From positions 1 through 64,000 of the forward strand of contig CAZVWF010000001.1 of NCBI GenBank assembly GCA_964630795.1: a stretch of DNA of 64,000 nt. The letters run 5' to 3'. Source of the stretch: SZUA-117 sp964630795 (GTDB lineage Bacteria; Pseudomonadota; Gammaproteobacteria; Steroidobacterales; Woeseiaceae). The notes beneath the pieces were generated by a model. It made no database searches. It was given only the letters and a program-made list of their open reading frames with translations, and was not told the DNA's origin. Made by a program: the position numbers and the translations under genes. Below, one piece after another: positions 1 to 9,088 of this stretch (positions within the stretch are counted from its first letter, which is position 1; every line of letters starts with the position of its first letter).

Positions 1-479
1 GTCAGCTCGGCGAATGCGGCAGCAACTTCGGGATAACCAGATACGGCTGCGGACATTTCCGCGCGCAGCGCTTCAAGTTTGCGCTCAATCGTTGACCCTG
101 AGGTCGTGGCGCTGCCCGGATTGCCCGTTGACGACTGGCGGTACATTTCTTCGCCTAGCTCATCCTCGTAATCCCAGAGAAACTCCGCCTGGCATCTGCG
201 CTCTCGTTTTCGGCTCCCGAGCACGGGTGCCGTCTTGCAGTCTATGTCGTAATCGTCGTCCGAGTTCACGGCATTAAACGCTTCGTAAAAGCTTTCTTCG
301 GCATCCCGATACTCGCGGCGCAGCTGGCGTGCAGACTTGGCTCTCCAGCTTGTGTCTTCTTCGACCTCAGCCGCCACCTCTGAATTGGTTGCCTCCTGTG
401 CCGCGACGGGCGCCCACGCTGCAGCCGCAATCAGGAATCCAATCGCAATAATGCCGCCATGTCGTGTACGTAATGTCAT
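1..479 (-). CDS. Secreted protein of unknown function (3' end beyond window)
   Basis: The reading frame runs from an ATG at 477-479 leftwards off the window edge, 159 codons without a stop, so the C-terminus is not seen. Residues 1-27 form a signal peptide: a basic start (RTRHGG), a hydrophobic stretch rich in Ile, Ala and Leu, and a likely cleavage at VAA-Q. The mature part is acidic and charged (EVAAEVEEDTSW), contains two cysteines, one in DIDCKTAP and one in RRCQAEF, and has helix-prone Glu/Arg-rich segments. A purine-rich stretch (AGGGGAG) lies about 9 bases before the ATG. It follows mnmG on the same strand after 93 bases, where many relatives have rsmG. I do not recognise the family; an exported or periplasmic location is inferred from the signal peptide only. 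Confidence 0.7.
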   Translation of the reverse strand, partial: MTLRTRHGGIIAIGFLIAAAAWAPVAAQEATNSEVAAEVEEDTSWRAKSARQLRREYRDAEESFYEAFNAVNSDDDYDIDCKTAPVLGSRKRERRCQAEFLWDYEDELGEEMYRQSSTGNPGSATTSGSTIERKLEALRAEMSAAVSGYPEVAAAFAEL

Positions 480-572
480 AGGCCCAACTCCCCTTCTGCT
501 GTCCCACAAGCATATACCAACCAGGTTCAACCGGAATTGGGAATTACCGCTGCCATGGCACCGGCTGCGACC

Positions 573-2480
573 TTATGCGGATACGCGAAACTGTCGTTTC
601 TTGAGGTGGATCAGCAGAAGCGAGACGGCCGCTGGTGTTACGCCTTCCAGTCGCGACGCATGACCAAGTGTCTGCGGGCGCGCGGCTTCCAGTCTTTGCC
701 GGGCTTCTGTGGACAGGCCGGTAACGGCGCCATAGTCGATGTCATCAGGCAGTGCGAGCTTTTCCTGCTTCGCGTGTTTCGCAATCTCGCGTTGCTGTCG
801 TTCGATATATCCCGAATAACGCGCCTTCACATCGAGCTGCAGCTCGACCTCGGCAATCTGTTCATCGCATAGATCCTGCTCCCAGTCACCACGACCGACG
901 GCAGACAGGCTCACCACCTCCTGGTAACCGAGCTCGGGTCGCTTGAGCAATTCGGCAGCGCGCGTTTCGCGCCGCAGGCTACCGCCAAGGACATCGCGGT
1001 CCGTTTCCGACTGTGTGTCAGGGCGGACCAGGGTGCCTTCGAGTCTTTCCTGTTCGGCGTCGATCGCCGACCATTTCTGCTCATACTGACGCCAGCGCTC
1101 GTCGTCGACGAGGCCGAGTTTGCGGCCAACCGGTGTCATGCGTGCATCGGCATTGTCTTCCCGCAATAGCAATCGATACTCGGCACGGCTCGTGAACATG
1201 CGGTACGGCTCACTCACGCCGCGCGTAATAAGATCATCGACGAGCACGCCCAGGTAGGCTTCTTCGCGAGTCGGGTACCAGGGCTCCTTGTCGGACGCCC
1301 GCCTTGCGGCATTCAGGCCGGCGAGCAAACCCTGCGCACCGGCCTCTTCATAGCCGGTGGTTCCATTGATCTGTCCCGCGAAATACAGCCCGTCGATGAA
1401 CCGCGTTTCCAGTGTTGGCTTCAGGTCGCGCGGATCGAAGTAATCGTACTCGATCGCGTAGCCCGGCTGCGTAATGCGTGCGCGCTCGAAACCCCGAATT
1501 GAGCGCACGAATCGCTCCTGCGTTTCCGCGGACAAGCTCGTCGAAATTCCATTAGGATAAATCACGTCCGTCGTCAGCCCTTCGGGCTCGACGAAAACCT
1601 GGTGAGAGCTCCGGTCGGCGAAGCGAACGACCTTGTCTTCAATCGACGGGCAATACCGGGGACCGACGCCTTCGATCATTCCGGTGAACATCGGTGACTC
1701 GTCGAGCGACGCGCGAATGATGTCGTGCGTTGCTTCTGTCGTACCGGTGATGTGGCAACTCACCTGCTGCGGATGCTCGCTACGACGCCCCATGAACGAA
1801 AAAACGGGCACGGGTTCGTCGCCTGGCTGCTCCGTCATCGCCGCGTAATCGAGCGTCGTACCGTCCAGGCGTGGCGGGGTTCCTGTTTTCAGTCGTGCTA
1901 CCCGGAAGGGCAGTTCCCGGAGCCGTTCGGCCAATCGAATCGAGGCGGGATCGCCTTCACGGCCGCCACTCTTTTCGGTTTTCCCCGCCAGGATTCGCCC
2001 GCCGAGAAACGTCCCGACGGTAAGCACCACACCGGGCGCCATGAACTTGCGGCCTTCATCAGTGACCGCGCCTAGCGCACGATCGCCCTGGACGATGAGG
2101 TTGTCGACGGACTGCTCAACAATGTCGAGTCCTGGCTGGCGTTCGAGCAGAGCGCGAATAGCGGTTCGGTACAAGACCCTGTCTGCCTGGGCGCGGGTCG
2201 CCCGAACCGCCGGGCCTTTGCTGGCATTCAGCGTCCGAAACTGGATGCCGGCACAATCGATCGCGCGCGCCATCGCGCCCCCCAATGCGTCGATTTCCCG
2301 GGTCAGGTGGCCCTTGCCAATGCCCCCGATGGCCGGGTTACAGCTCATCTGGCCAAGGGTCGCAACGCTTTGCGTGATCAATAACGTTCGCGCACCGGCA
2401 CGCGCGGCAGCAAGGCTTGCTTCCGTGCCAGCGTGGCCGCCGCCAATGACGATCACGTCAAATGTTGTTTTCGAAGGCAT
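573..2480 (-). CDS. mnmG: tRNA uridine-5-carboxymethylaminomethyl(34) synthesis enzyme MnmG
   Basis: MnmG (GidA) works with MnmE to put the carboxymethylaminomethyl group on U34 of tRNAs reading NNA/NNG codons, using FAD and methylene-tetrahydrofolate. The 635-residue length fits the family. The FAD-binding dinucleotide motif VIGGGHAGTEAS lies at about residues 11-22, the conserved SCNPAIGGIGKGH with Cys47 follows, and the second conserved cysteine sits in RYCPSIEDK near residue 277. The C-terminal helical MnmE-binding part (GVTPAAVSLLLIHLKK) is present. The gene reads away from the divergent S33 peptidase gene. Its usual partner mnmE lies 3.5 kb away on the same strand, separated by a plus-strand three-gene cassette. 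No rsmG follows it. Confidence 0.97.
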   Translation of the reverse strand: MPSKTTFDVIVIGGGHAGTEASLAAARAGARTLLITQSVATLGQMSCNPAIGGIGKGHLTREIDALGGAMARAIDCAGIQFRTLNASKGPAVRATRAQADRVLYRTAIRALLERQPGLDIVEQSVDNLIVQGDRALGAVTDEGRKFMAPGVVLTVGTFLGGRILAGKTEKSGGREGDPASIRLAERLRELPFRVARLKTGTPPRLDGTTLDYAAMTEQPGDEPVPVFSFMGRRSEHPQQVSCHITGTTEATHDIIRASLDESPMFTGMIEGVGPRYCPSIEDKVVRFADRSSHQVFVEPEGLTTDVIYPNGISTSLSAETQERFVRSIRGFERARITQPGYAIEYDYFDPRDLKPTLETRFIDGLYFAGQINGTTGYEEAGAQGLLAGLNAARRASDKEPWYPTREEAYLGVLVDDLITRGVSEPYRMFTSRAEYRLLLREDNADARMTPVGRKLGLVDDERWRQYEQKWSAIDAEQERLEGTLVRPDTQSETDRDVLGGSLRRETRAAELLKRPELGYQEVVSLSAVGRGDWEQDLCDEQIAEVELQLDVKARYSGYIERQQREIAKHAKQEKLALPDDIDYGAVTGLSTEARQRLEAARPQTLGHASRLEGVTPAAVSLLLIHLKKRQFRVSA

Positions 2481-2511
2481 TGCTCAAAAATTGACCAGCG
2501 TGGGCGAGGGT

Positions 2512-2546
2512 GCGCCATTCTAATGGCGCCGACACCCCGGCGCCAT
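2512..2546. repeat. Three-arm inverted repeat (GCGCCAT) between mnmG and the S33 peptidase gene
   Basis: The arm GCGCCAT occurs at 2512-2518, as its complement ATGGCGC at 2523-2529, and again forward at 2540-2546. The first and second arms make a 7-bp hairpin with a 4-base loop; the second and third make a 9-bp perfect hairpin (ATGGCGCCG, loop 6). The two pairings exclude each other. It lies in the 98-base divergent region between mnmG and the peptidase gene, so it could be a shared operator or a leader structure. Function is unknown. Confidence 0.5.
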
Positions 2547-2578
2547 AATCCTTTACTTATTTCGCTGTATTCCCCAAG

Positions 2579-4075
2579 ATGATGCCAACATCCATGCTGG
2601 ACCCCACATTGAAGAAAGTCCTGATCCTGGCGGCATTAATGCTCGTCAGCGTGCCCGCCCCGGCACAAGATGAGGGCGCCACCACCCTGCCGCTCGAAGA
2701 CTGCCGGATCCGTGCAGGGGAAGGCTTTCCAGGCATCAAAGCGCGTTGCGGCCGCTTTCCACGACCCGAAGATCCATCGAATCCGGATTCGCCCGTCCTC
2801 GAATTGCGCGTGGCCATAGTGCCAGCGCTGAGCCTCGAGCCCGGGTCCGATCCCTTTGTTCCCATCGCCGGCGGGCCTGGCCAGTCAACCATCGAGTTCT
2901 ATGCGAGCCTCTTCGCCGCTTTCGAAGACGTGCGCCGGACGCGTGACATCGTGCTGCTTGATCAGCGAGGCACCGGCGAGTCGGCACCGCTGCGTTGTGC
3001 GGTTGACGAGGACATCATTGAAGGTCGGTACTCGCGCGAGCAGACGATCGAGGAAACGACCAAGTGCCTGGATGCACTGCCCCATGACCCACGATTCTTT
3101 ACGACCAGTGTCGCTGTGCAGGACCTCGAAGCGTTGCGCGAGGCGCTCGGTTATACACAGTTCAATGTCTATGGCATTTCCTACGGTTCGCGGGTCGCGC
3201 AGCACTTTCTGCGCCAGTACCCGGAATCGACGCGCACGATGATTATCGATGGTGTCGCGGCACCGCAGATCGCCCTCGGCCCCGGCGTGGCGATTGAAGC
3301 GCAGAACGCACTGGATGCCATTTTCGATCGTTGCGCAGAAGACGTTGCCTGCAACGAACGCTTCCCGGATACGCGTAACGAGTTCGACGTGCTTCGCGGC
3401 GCGCTCGCCGAGGCGCCCGTGACCTTCTCGATGCCCAACCCGGTAACCGGCCGCTCTGAAGAGGTGCGTTTCGGTGATACGGAAATGTCCGGAGCGTTGC
3501 GCCTGTTGAGCTACCACCCGAACACAACAGCGCTGATCCCACTGCTGATCGAAGAAGCCATAAACGGCAACTTCCAGCCCCTGGCAGCGCAATTCCGAAT
3601 GGTTTCGGACTCCATGGCGGACGCGATCAACATTGGTATGCACAACTCGGTCATATGCACGGAAGACGCGCCCTACTTTGAAGGCGAGAATGTCAGCCGC
3701 GATGACCTCGAAGCAACCTACATCGGCCCGCTGCAAGTCGACGCGCTACAGGCCATGTGTTCCGTCTGGCCGCAAGGCGTGATGGACGATGGCTTCAAAG
3801 AACCCGTCGCGTCTGACCTTCCCGTGCTATTGCTCTCCGGGCAGGACGATCCGATTACACCACCAGCGTATGCCGACCTGGCCGCCGTCGACCTCGGCAA
3901 TGCACTGCACCTGACCGGCAAACGACAGGGCCACGGGATGGCGCCTCGCGGATGTACTCCGCGAATCATCGGCGACTTTGTTGAGGCGGCATCCATTGAG
4001 GGACTTGATGTTGACTGCCTGGAGCGGTTACACGCCATGCCCTTCTTTCTCGATTTTTCGGGGCCGTCGCCATGA
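2579..4075 (+). CDS. Exported S33-family (TAP-like) alpha/beta-hydrolase peptidase
   Basis: This 498-residue protein has a signal peptide (LILAALMLVSVPAPAQ, residues about 15-30) and an alpha/beta-hydrolase fold of the tripeptidyl/prolyl aminopeptidase type, expected to trim peptides in the periplasm or outside the cell. The nucleophile elbow GISYGSR places the serine near residue 201, the acid is probably in LLLSGQDDPITPP near 421, and the histidine in GKRQGHGMAP near 450; an oxyanion segment GGPGQS is near residue 99. The ATG at 2579 is used here, but ATGs slightly downstream would leave the signal peptide intact. Its stop overlaps the start of the ABC ATPase gene (ATGA), so the three plus-strand genes probably form one operon. 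Substrate is not deducible. Confidence 0.85.
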   Translation: MMPTSMLDPTLKKVLILAALMLVSVPAPAQDEGATTLPLEDCRIRAGEGFPGIKARCGRFPRPEDPSNPDSPVLELRVAIVPALSLEPGSDPFVPIAGGPGQSTIEFYASLFAAFEDVRRTRDIVLLDQRGTGESAPLRCAVDEDIIEGRYSREQTIEETTKCLDALPHDPRFFTTSVAVQDLEALREALGYTQFNVYGISYGSRVAQHFLRQYPESTRTMIIDGVAAPQIALGPGVAIEAQNALDAIFDRCAEDVACNERFPDTRNEFDVLRGALAEAPVTFSMPNPVTGRSEEVRFGDTEMSGALRLLSYHPNTTALIPLLIEEAINGNFQPLAAQFRMVSDSMADAINIGMHNSVICTEDAPYFEGENVSRDDLEATYIGPLQVDALQAMCSVWPQGVMDDGFKEPVASDLPVLLLSGQDDPITPPAYADLAAVDLGNALHLTGKRQGHGMAPRGCTPRIIGDFVEAASIEGLDVDCLERLHAMPFFLDFSGPSP

Positions 4076-4803
4076 TTGTCGTTGATGGTCTTCATAAATC
4101 GTTCGGCGAGGTCAAAGCCGTCCAGGGCGTGTCGTTCACAGCCAACGACGGCAAGATCACCGGGCTGCTCGGCCCCAATGGCGCGGGCAAATCGACGACC
4201 TTGCGCATTCTTTATACGGTGCTCAAGCCGGACGCCGGCAGCGCAACCATCGACGGTGTCAATGTTGTGGAGGACGGGCTGGCGGCGCGAGCGCGTATCG
4301 GTACTTTGCCGCACGGCGCCGGTCTCTACCCACACCTGACGGCGCGGGAAAACATCGCCTATTACGCGAAGTTATACGGCATGGACCCCGGCATCATCGA
4401 TGCGCGCGTGCAAACGGTCATCGACCAGCTCGATATCAACGACTTTTCCGATCGCAAGACGAAAGGATTCTCGCAGGGACAAACCACGAAGGTGTCGCTG
4501 GCGCGGTCGCTGGTCCACGGCCCGCAAAACATCATTCTCGATGAGCCCTCCAATGGACTCGATGTCATGGCAACACGCTCGCTGCGTGAGCTGATTCGCC
4601 AGCTTAAAGATGCCGGCAAGTGCGTGCTATTTTCGAGCCATGTCATGCAGGAAGTAGCGGCCCTGTGCGACGAGATCATCATCATCTCGTCGGGACAGGT
4701 TGCCATTCACGATACGACGGACGGGATTCGCAATGCGACCGGTTGCGACGATCTCGAGGAAGCTTTCGTCAAAGCGATCGACATGGTGGAGGTCGCCGAA
4801 TGA
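4072..4803 (+). CDS. ABC transporter ATP-binding protein (NatA-like)
   Basis: This 243-residue ATPase has Walker A GPNGAGKST near residues 36-44, an FSQGQ version of the signature motif, and Walker B IILDEPSNGLD. It ends with the short C-terminal region usual for ABC-2 type export ATPases of the NatA/CcmA group, and family comparison suggests it energises the permease encoded immediately downstream. Its ATG overlaps the stop of the peptidase gene by ATGA, and its own stop overlaps the permease start the same way, so the three are translationally coupled. The substrate is unknown: NatAB of Bacillus exports sodium, but similar pairs export peptides or toxic compounds. Confidence 0.9.
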   Translation: MIVVDGLHKSFGEVKAVQGVSFTANDGKITGLLGPNGAGKSTTLRILYTVLKPDAGSATIDGVNVVEDGLAARARIGTLPHGAGLYPHLTARENIAYYAKLYGMDPGIIDARVQTVIDQLDINDFSDRKTKGFSQGQTTKVSLARSLVHGPQNIILDEPSNGLDVMATRSLRELIRQLKDAGKCVLFSSHVMQEVAALCDEIIIISSGQVAIHDTTDGIRNATGCDDLEEAFVKAIDMVEVAE

Positions 4804-5978
4804 AGACCATCCGTACCGTGTTTCTGAAAGAGCTCATCGATAATTTTCGGGACCGCCGAACACTCGTCTCAGCCATTCTAATGGGTCCTCTGTTTGGTCC
4901 GATCCTGTTTGCTGTCGTGATCAACCTGTCGGTCGAGCGATCGCTGGAGAATGCAGGGAAGCCACTCGATCTGCCGGTGATTGGGCGTGAATATGCACCG
5001 AACCTGATCGCCTACCTCGAAAGCCATAACATAAATATCGAAGACGGGCCGGAAAGCCGCGAAGCCGCAATCGATGCGGTAGGTGTCGGCGAGCTCGATG
5101 TCGTTGTCATCATTGATGAGGATTTTGGCGAGAACCTGGCGCAGATGGTGCCGGCAACCGTTGAGGTGATCACGGACCAGGCCAACACGACGGCGGAGCG
5201 CGAAAGCCGGCGTGCGACCCGCGCACTGCGTGGTTACAGCCAGGAAATTGCCGCGATGCGCATGACTGTTCGTGGCGTCAGTCCACTGATCATGCGTCCC
5301 CTGAATATCGATGAGGTCGACGTTTCTACGCCGAGCGGCCGCTCCGCAATTTTACTCGGCATGCTGAGTTATTTTTTCCTGTTCGCATTGTTGACGGGCG
5401 GTATGAATCTCGCCATCGATGCAACGGCCGGTGAACGCGAACGCGGTTCACTCGAGCCACTGTTGTGCCTGCCCGTGAAGCGCGACCACCTGATCTTTGG
5501 CAAGATTTTTGCGGCCTGTTTCTTTATGGCCATATCGCTGTCATTGAGCCTGGTCTGTTTTCACATTGTCCTGCAGTTCATGCCGCTGCAGGAGCTCGGT
5601 ATGACACCGAACTTCGGACCGATGGTTGTCCTGCTTGCCTGGTTGTTGCTGGTGCCTTTCACCCTGGTTGGTGCGTCGCTGATGACGCTGGTCGCTTCCT
5701 TTACGAAGAGTTTCAAGGAGGCGCAGACCTGGGTCAGCGTTGTCTTGCTGGCTCCAACGATGCCGATCCTGGTCGTATCGATCCTGCAGGTGCGGCCGAG
5801 CACCGAGCTCATGTTCATTCCGTCACTGAGCCAGCACTTGTTGCTGGTGGACCTGATCCGTAACGAGCCAATCAACCTGTTGCACGTGGTCGTCTCGGTC
5901 GGCGGCACACTGTTGTTCGGCACGGCGCTGACCTGGATTTGCGCCCGACTTTACCGGCGCGAGGGCCTGCTCGGCTGA
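4800..5978 (+). CDS. ABC transporter permease (NatB-like, ABC-2 type)
   Basis: A 392-residue membrane protein starting at the ATG that overlaps the ATPase stop (ATGA at 4800-4803). It has one N-terminal membrane segment (about residues 20-45), a large soluble loop rich in acidic residues (about 45-180), then five or six membrane helices. The stretch ATAGERERGSLEPLLCLPV is the characteristic ABC-2/NatB cytoplasmic motif. It forms an export complex with the preceding ATPase. The open frame continues upstream of 4800, but that part is the shadow of the ATPase gene. It converges on mnmE, with only 4 bases between the stops. Confidence 0.9.
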   Translation: MKTIRTVFLKELIDNFRDRRTLVSAILMGPLFGPILFAVVINLSVERSLENAGKPLDLPVIGREYAPNLIAYLESHNINIEDGPESREAAIDAVGVGELDVVVIIDEDFGENLAQMVPATVEVITDQANTTAERESRRATRALRGYSQEIAAMRMTVRGVSPLIMRPLNIDEVDVSTPSGRSAILLGMLSYFFLFALLTGGMNLAIDATAGERERGSLEPLLCLPVKRDHLIFGKIFAACFFMAISLSLSLVCFHIVLQFMPLQELGMTPNFGPMVVLLAWLLLVPFTLVGASLMTLVASFTKSFKEAQTWVSVVLLAPTMPILVVSILQVRPSTELMFIPSLSQHLLLVDLIRNEPINLLHVVVSVGGTLLFGTALTWICARLYRREGLLG

Positions 5979-5982
5979 TGCC

Positions 5983-7335
5983 TTACTTGCCTATGCAAAA
6001 CTCGGTGAAAATCCGGCCGAGCAGGTCATCGCTGGAGAACTCGCCCGTCAGCGCGGCCAGCGACATCTGTGCGAACCGCAGCTCTTCGGCCAGGAGCTCG
6101 CCGGCCTTGTCCTGCTCCAGCGCGCTTCTGCCACGATCAAAATGGTCGGCTGCGGTAGCCAGCGCATCGATGTGGCGGCGGCGCGCTGTGAAGGTGCCCT
6201 CTCCCTGGTCGGCATAGCCGGCAACATCTCGAAGCGCTTGTTTGAGCGCATCGACACCGTCACCGCTCTTTGCGCAGATGTTCAGAACAGGCGGCGCCGC
6301 AGAAACCACGCCCGCAGTGTCGCCCGACAGGTCGATCTTGTTTCGCAGCGTGATGACCGGCACCTCGGGGAGGCTCGTATCATCCGGCAGCTGCGGGTCC
6401 GGGTCTGTCGCGTCCTGAATCCACAGCACGGCATCCGCATTTTCCAGGGCCCGCTTCGCGCGACGAATGCCCTCGGCCTCGATCGCATCCGGGTTGTCGC
6501 GAATTCCGGCAGTGTCGACGAGCTCCACGGCCAGGCCATCGACATCGATCTGTTCACGCAAAATGTCGCGCGTCGTGCCAGCGTATTCGGTAACGATCGC
6601 GGCATCCTGCCCGCTCAGCAAGTTCAGTAACGACGACTTGCCCGCGTTCGGTTTACCGACGATCACGGTGTGCAGGCCGTTCTTTAAAAGGCGCCCCGCC
6701 TGTGCTCTTTGTTGCAGGGCCGCGAACGCCGCCTCGCACGTGTCGAGTTGACTGAGCAGTGCCTTGTCGGAGAGAAAATCGATTTCCTCTTCGGGAAAAT
6801 CAATCGCGGCTTCGACGTGCAGGCGCAAGCGAATGAGTTGTTCCGCCAACGCATCCACTTCACGCGAGAATGTTCCGGACAGTGACCGGTGTGCGGCCCG
6901 CGCCGCTTGTGCCGTGCCGCTGTCGATCAGGTCCGCGATGGCTTCGGCCTGTACGAGATCGAGCTTGCCGTTGAGAAAAGCGCGGTGCGAAAACTCGCCG
7001 GGTTCGGCACGCCTCGCACCATGGCTTATCGCCGATTGCACGAGCAGGTCCATGACTAGCGGGCCGCCGTGTCCCTGTAATTCGAGTACCGACTCACCGG
7101 TGAACGAGCCCGGGCCCGGAAACCACAAGGCGATCCCGGAATCGATGACTTCCCCGTCCGAATCCCTAAACTGGGCGCGTGCCGCGACGCGAGCCTCGGG
7201 AACTGTGCCCAAGATGCCTTCCGCTATCGTTTGTGCATCATCGCCGGAGACACGCACGACACCGATGCCACCCTTACCGGGTGGCGTCGCTATTGCAACA
7301 ATGGTGTCTCTTACGTAGTCCGGCGCATCGTTCAT
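5983..7335 (-). CDS. mnmE: tRNA uridine-5-carboxymethylaminomethyl(34) synthesis GTPase MnmE
   Basis: MnmE (TrmE) is the potassium-dependent GTPase partner of MnmG in wobble-uridine modification. The 450 residues show the N-terminal folate-binding domain, a helical domain, and an inserted G domain: G1 GKPNAGKSS (about 226-234), the TTRD G2 region, G3 VDTAGIRD, and G4 NKID. The protein ends in the invariant catalytic CIGK, so it is intact. It follows yidC on the same strand with a 9-base gap, the standard rpmH-rnpA-yidC-mnmE order, though yidD is missing from that order here. Confidence 0.97.
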   Translation of the reverse strand: MNDAPDYVRDTIVAIATPPGKGGIGVVRVSGDDAQTIAEGILGTVPEARVAARAQFRDSDGEVIDSGIALWFPGPGSFTGESVLELQGHGGPLVMDLLVQSAISHGARRAEPGEFSHRAFLNGKLDLVQAEAIADLIDSGTAQAARAAHRSLSGTFSREVDALAEQLIRLRLHVEAAIDFPEEEIDFLSDKALLSQLDTCEAAFAALQQRAQAGRLLKNGLHTVIVGKPNAGKSSLLNLLSGQDAAIVTEYAGTTRDILREQIDVDGLAVELVDTAGIRDNPDAIEAEGIRRAKRALENADAVLWIQDATDPDPQLPDDTSLPEVPVITLRNKIDLSGDTAGVVSAAPPVLNICAKSGDGVDALKQALRDVAGYADQGEGTFTARRRHIDALATAADHFDRGRSALEQDKAGELLAEELRFAQMSLAALTGEFSSDDLLGRIFTEFCIGK

Positions 7336-7344
7336 GCGGACCCT

Positions 7345-9069
7345 CTAGTCGGGCGTTTGTTTGTCCTTCTTCTTTTTGCCGCCTTTCCTGGCGACCGCTT
7401 CTTCGTGGACGACTTTATTGATATACCACTGCTGAGCGACGGAGAGAACCGTGTTCGTCACCCAGTACAACACCAGGCCGGCAGGGAAGAACGCGAAGAA
7501 GCCTGTGAACATGATCGGCATGATTTGCATCACCTTCGCCTGCACCGGGTCGCCGGGTGTCGGATTCAGCTTTTGCTGAAAGAGCATGGCCGCACCCATC
7601 AGGATGGGCAGAATGAAGTAGGGATCGCGAACAGACAGATCGCTGATCCATAGCGCAAACGGCGCCTGCCGCATCTCGACACTTTCAAGCAGCACCCAGT
7701 AGAACGCCAGGAAGAAGGGCATCTGAATCAGGATCGGCAAACAGCCGGCGGCCGGGTTGACCTTTTCTCGCTTGTAGAGCTCCATCATGGCCTGGCTTTG
7801 GGCCTGGCGGTCGTCTTTGTAACGGTCCTGGATGGCTTTCATGCGCGGCTGTATCTCCCGCATCTTTGCCATCGATCGACCGCTGGCCTCGGTCAGTTTG
7901 TAGAAGGCCGCCTTGATCAGGATCGTGACGATAATGATCGCAGCACCCCAGTTCGCGACGAAGGAGTAGACGAGATCGAGCAACCAGAAAAGCGGTTCCG
8001 AAAGGATCGTTAACCAGCCGTAGTCGACGGACAGCTTCAGGCTTTCAACAACCCCTTCCATCTGATCCTGCAGCTTGGGGCCGACAAACAGCGTAGTTTC
8101 GAAGGCGTGCTCATTGCCCGGGCTGACGACAACGGACGGCGTACTGATCAGGCTTGATCTTGCAACATTGTCGCGGATGCTCACGTTGTAAACGTATTCG
8201 TTACCGGCAGGCGGCACGACCGCGGCGACAAAGTGACGCTGGATAAAACCGACCCAGCCATCGGCAGCGTTCTGCGCGAGCGGGCCGTCATCGATCAGAT
8301 CTTCGCGATCGAGTTTTTCGTATTCCGAACCGTCATAAATAATCGGACCGTCAAACGAATAGGAGTTGACGTCGAACATCGAACGATCAGGCGGCCGCGA
8401 TCGGCGCAACATCTGCGCATACTCCGCACCGCGCCAATCGGCCGCGCCGTCGTTAATCAACCGCTGGGTTATATCGATTCTGTAGCTGCCACGCGTGAAT
8501 CGGTAGGTTTTTTCAACGGTGACGCCCTGCCCGTCCGTCCAGGTCAGCGGCACCACGACTTCATCGGATCCAACCAGCGCATAATCGTTTGCTGGCGCCG
8601 AGAAAACTGCATTATGGTCAGCTTTCGGCGTGTCCCCTGCCGAGTTGAGGCCGATTTGAATCAGGCCAAGATCGGTGCTGCCCGGGTCCAGGAGTTCAAC
8701 CTGGATATCGGGCTGCTCCTTCTCCACCGGATACTCGAGGAGCCTGGCTCTCTGCACCGTACCCCCGCGCGTGTTGATTTCGACATCGAGTACGTCGGTC
8801 ACTATGCGAATGATCGCAGCGCTGTCGCCAGGCGCTTCGTTCGTCACGCCCTCGAGGGCTGGTGCTTCATCGGCCATTGCGGGGGCGTCAACCGCGTCGC
8901 TCGGTAATGCCGGCGCGCGCAGATCGTCGGCAGGCGGCCGTACTTCCGTTTGTTCGACAGGTGGCTGACCGTTTGCCGGGCGGGTGCCATAGTCCTGCAT
9001 CCATGCCTGGTAGGTCATCCACAGGAGGAGCCCGAATGTTGCCCAGATCAGCAGCCGTTGGTTATCCAT
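7345..9069 (-). CDS. yidC: Membrane protein insertase YidC
   Basis: YidC inserts inner-membrane proteins alone or with SecYEG. I place the start at the ATG at 9067-9069 (MDNQRLLIWATFG), preceded by AGGAA; a longer open frame upstream is the shadow of rnpA. The 574-residue protein has an N-terminal membrane segment (about residues 7-23), a large periplasmic domain, and the conserved C-terminal five-helix insertase core with NPAAGCLPILIQMPFFLAFY. A basic tail (KGGKKKKDK) fits ribosome contact. It begins 19 bases after rnpA; there is no room for yidD between them. Confidence 0.96.
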   Translation of the reverse strand: MDNQRLLIWATFGLLLWMTYQAWMQDYGTRPANGQPPVEQTEVRPPADDLRAPALPSDAVDAPAMADEAPALEGVTNEAPGDSAAIIRIVTDVLDVEINTRGGTVQRARLLEYPVEKEQPDIQVELLDPGSTDLGLIQIGLNSAGDTPKADHNAVFSAPANDYALVGSDEVVVPLTWTDGQGVTVEKTYRFTRGSYRIDITQRLINDGAADWRGAEYAQMLRRSRPPDRSMFDVNSYSFDGPIIYDGSEYEKLDREDLIDDGPLAQNAADGWVGFIQRHFVAAVVPPAGNEYVYNVSIRDNVARSSLISTPSVVVSPGNEHAFETTLFVGPKLQDQMEGVVESLKLSVDYGWLTILSEPLFWLLDLVYSFVANWGAAIIIVTILIKAAFYKLTEASGRSMAKMREIQPRMKAIQDRYKDDRQAQSQAMMELYKREKVNPAAGCLPILIQMPFFLAFYWVLLESVEMRQAPFALWISDLSVRDPYFILPILMGAAMLFQQKLNPTPGDPVQAKVMQIMPIMFTGFFAFFPAGLVLYWVTNTVLSVAQQWYINKVVHEEAVARKGGKKKKDKQTPD

Positions 9070-9088
9070 GTGTTCCTTTCCTGCCCGG

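Noticed and set aside
2885..3736. 283-codon minus-strand ORF opposite the S33 peptidase gene
   Set aside because: Although long, it is antisense to a gene with signal peptide and complete catalytic triad, and its product has no recognisable motifs.
8233..8907. 224-codon plus-strand ORF opposite yidC
   Set aside because: Antisense shadow of the periplasmic domain of yidC; no motifs or ribosome-binding site.
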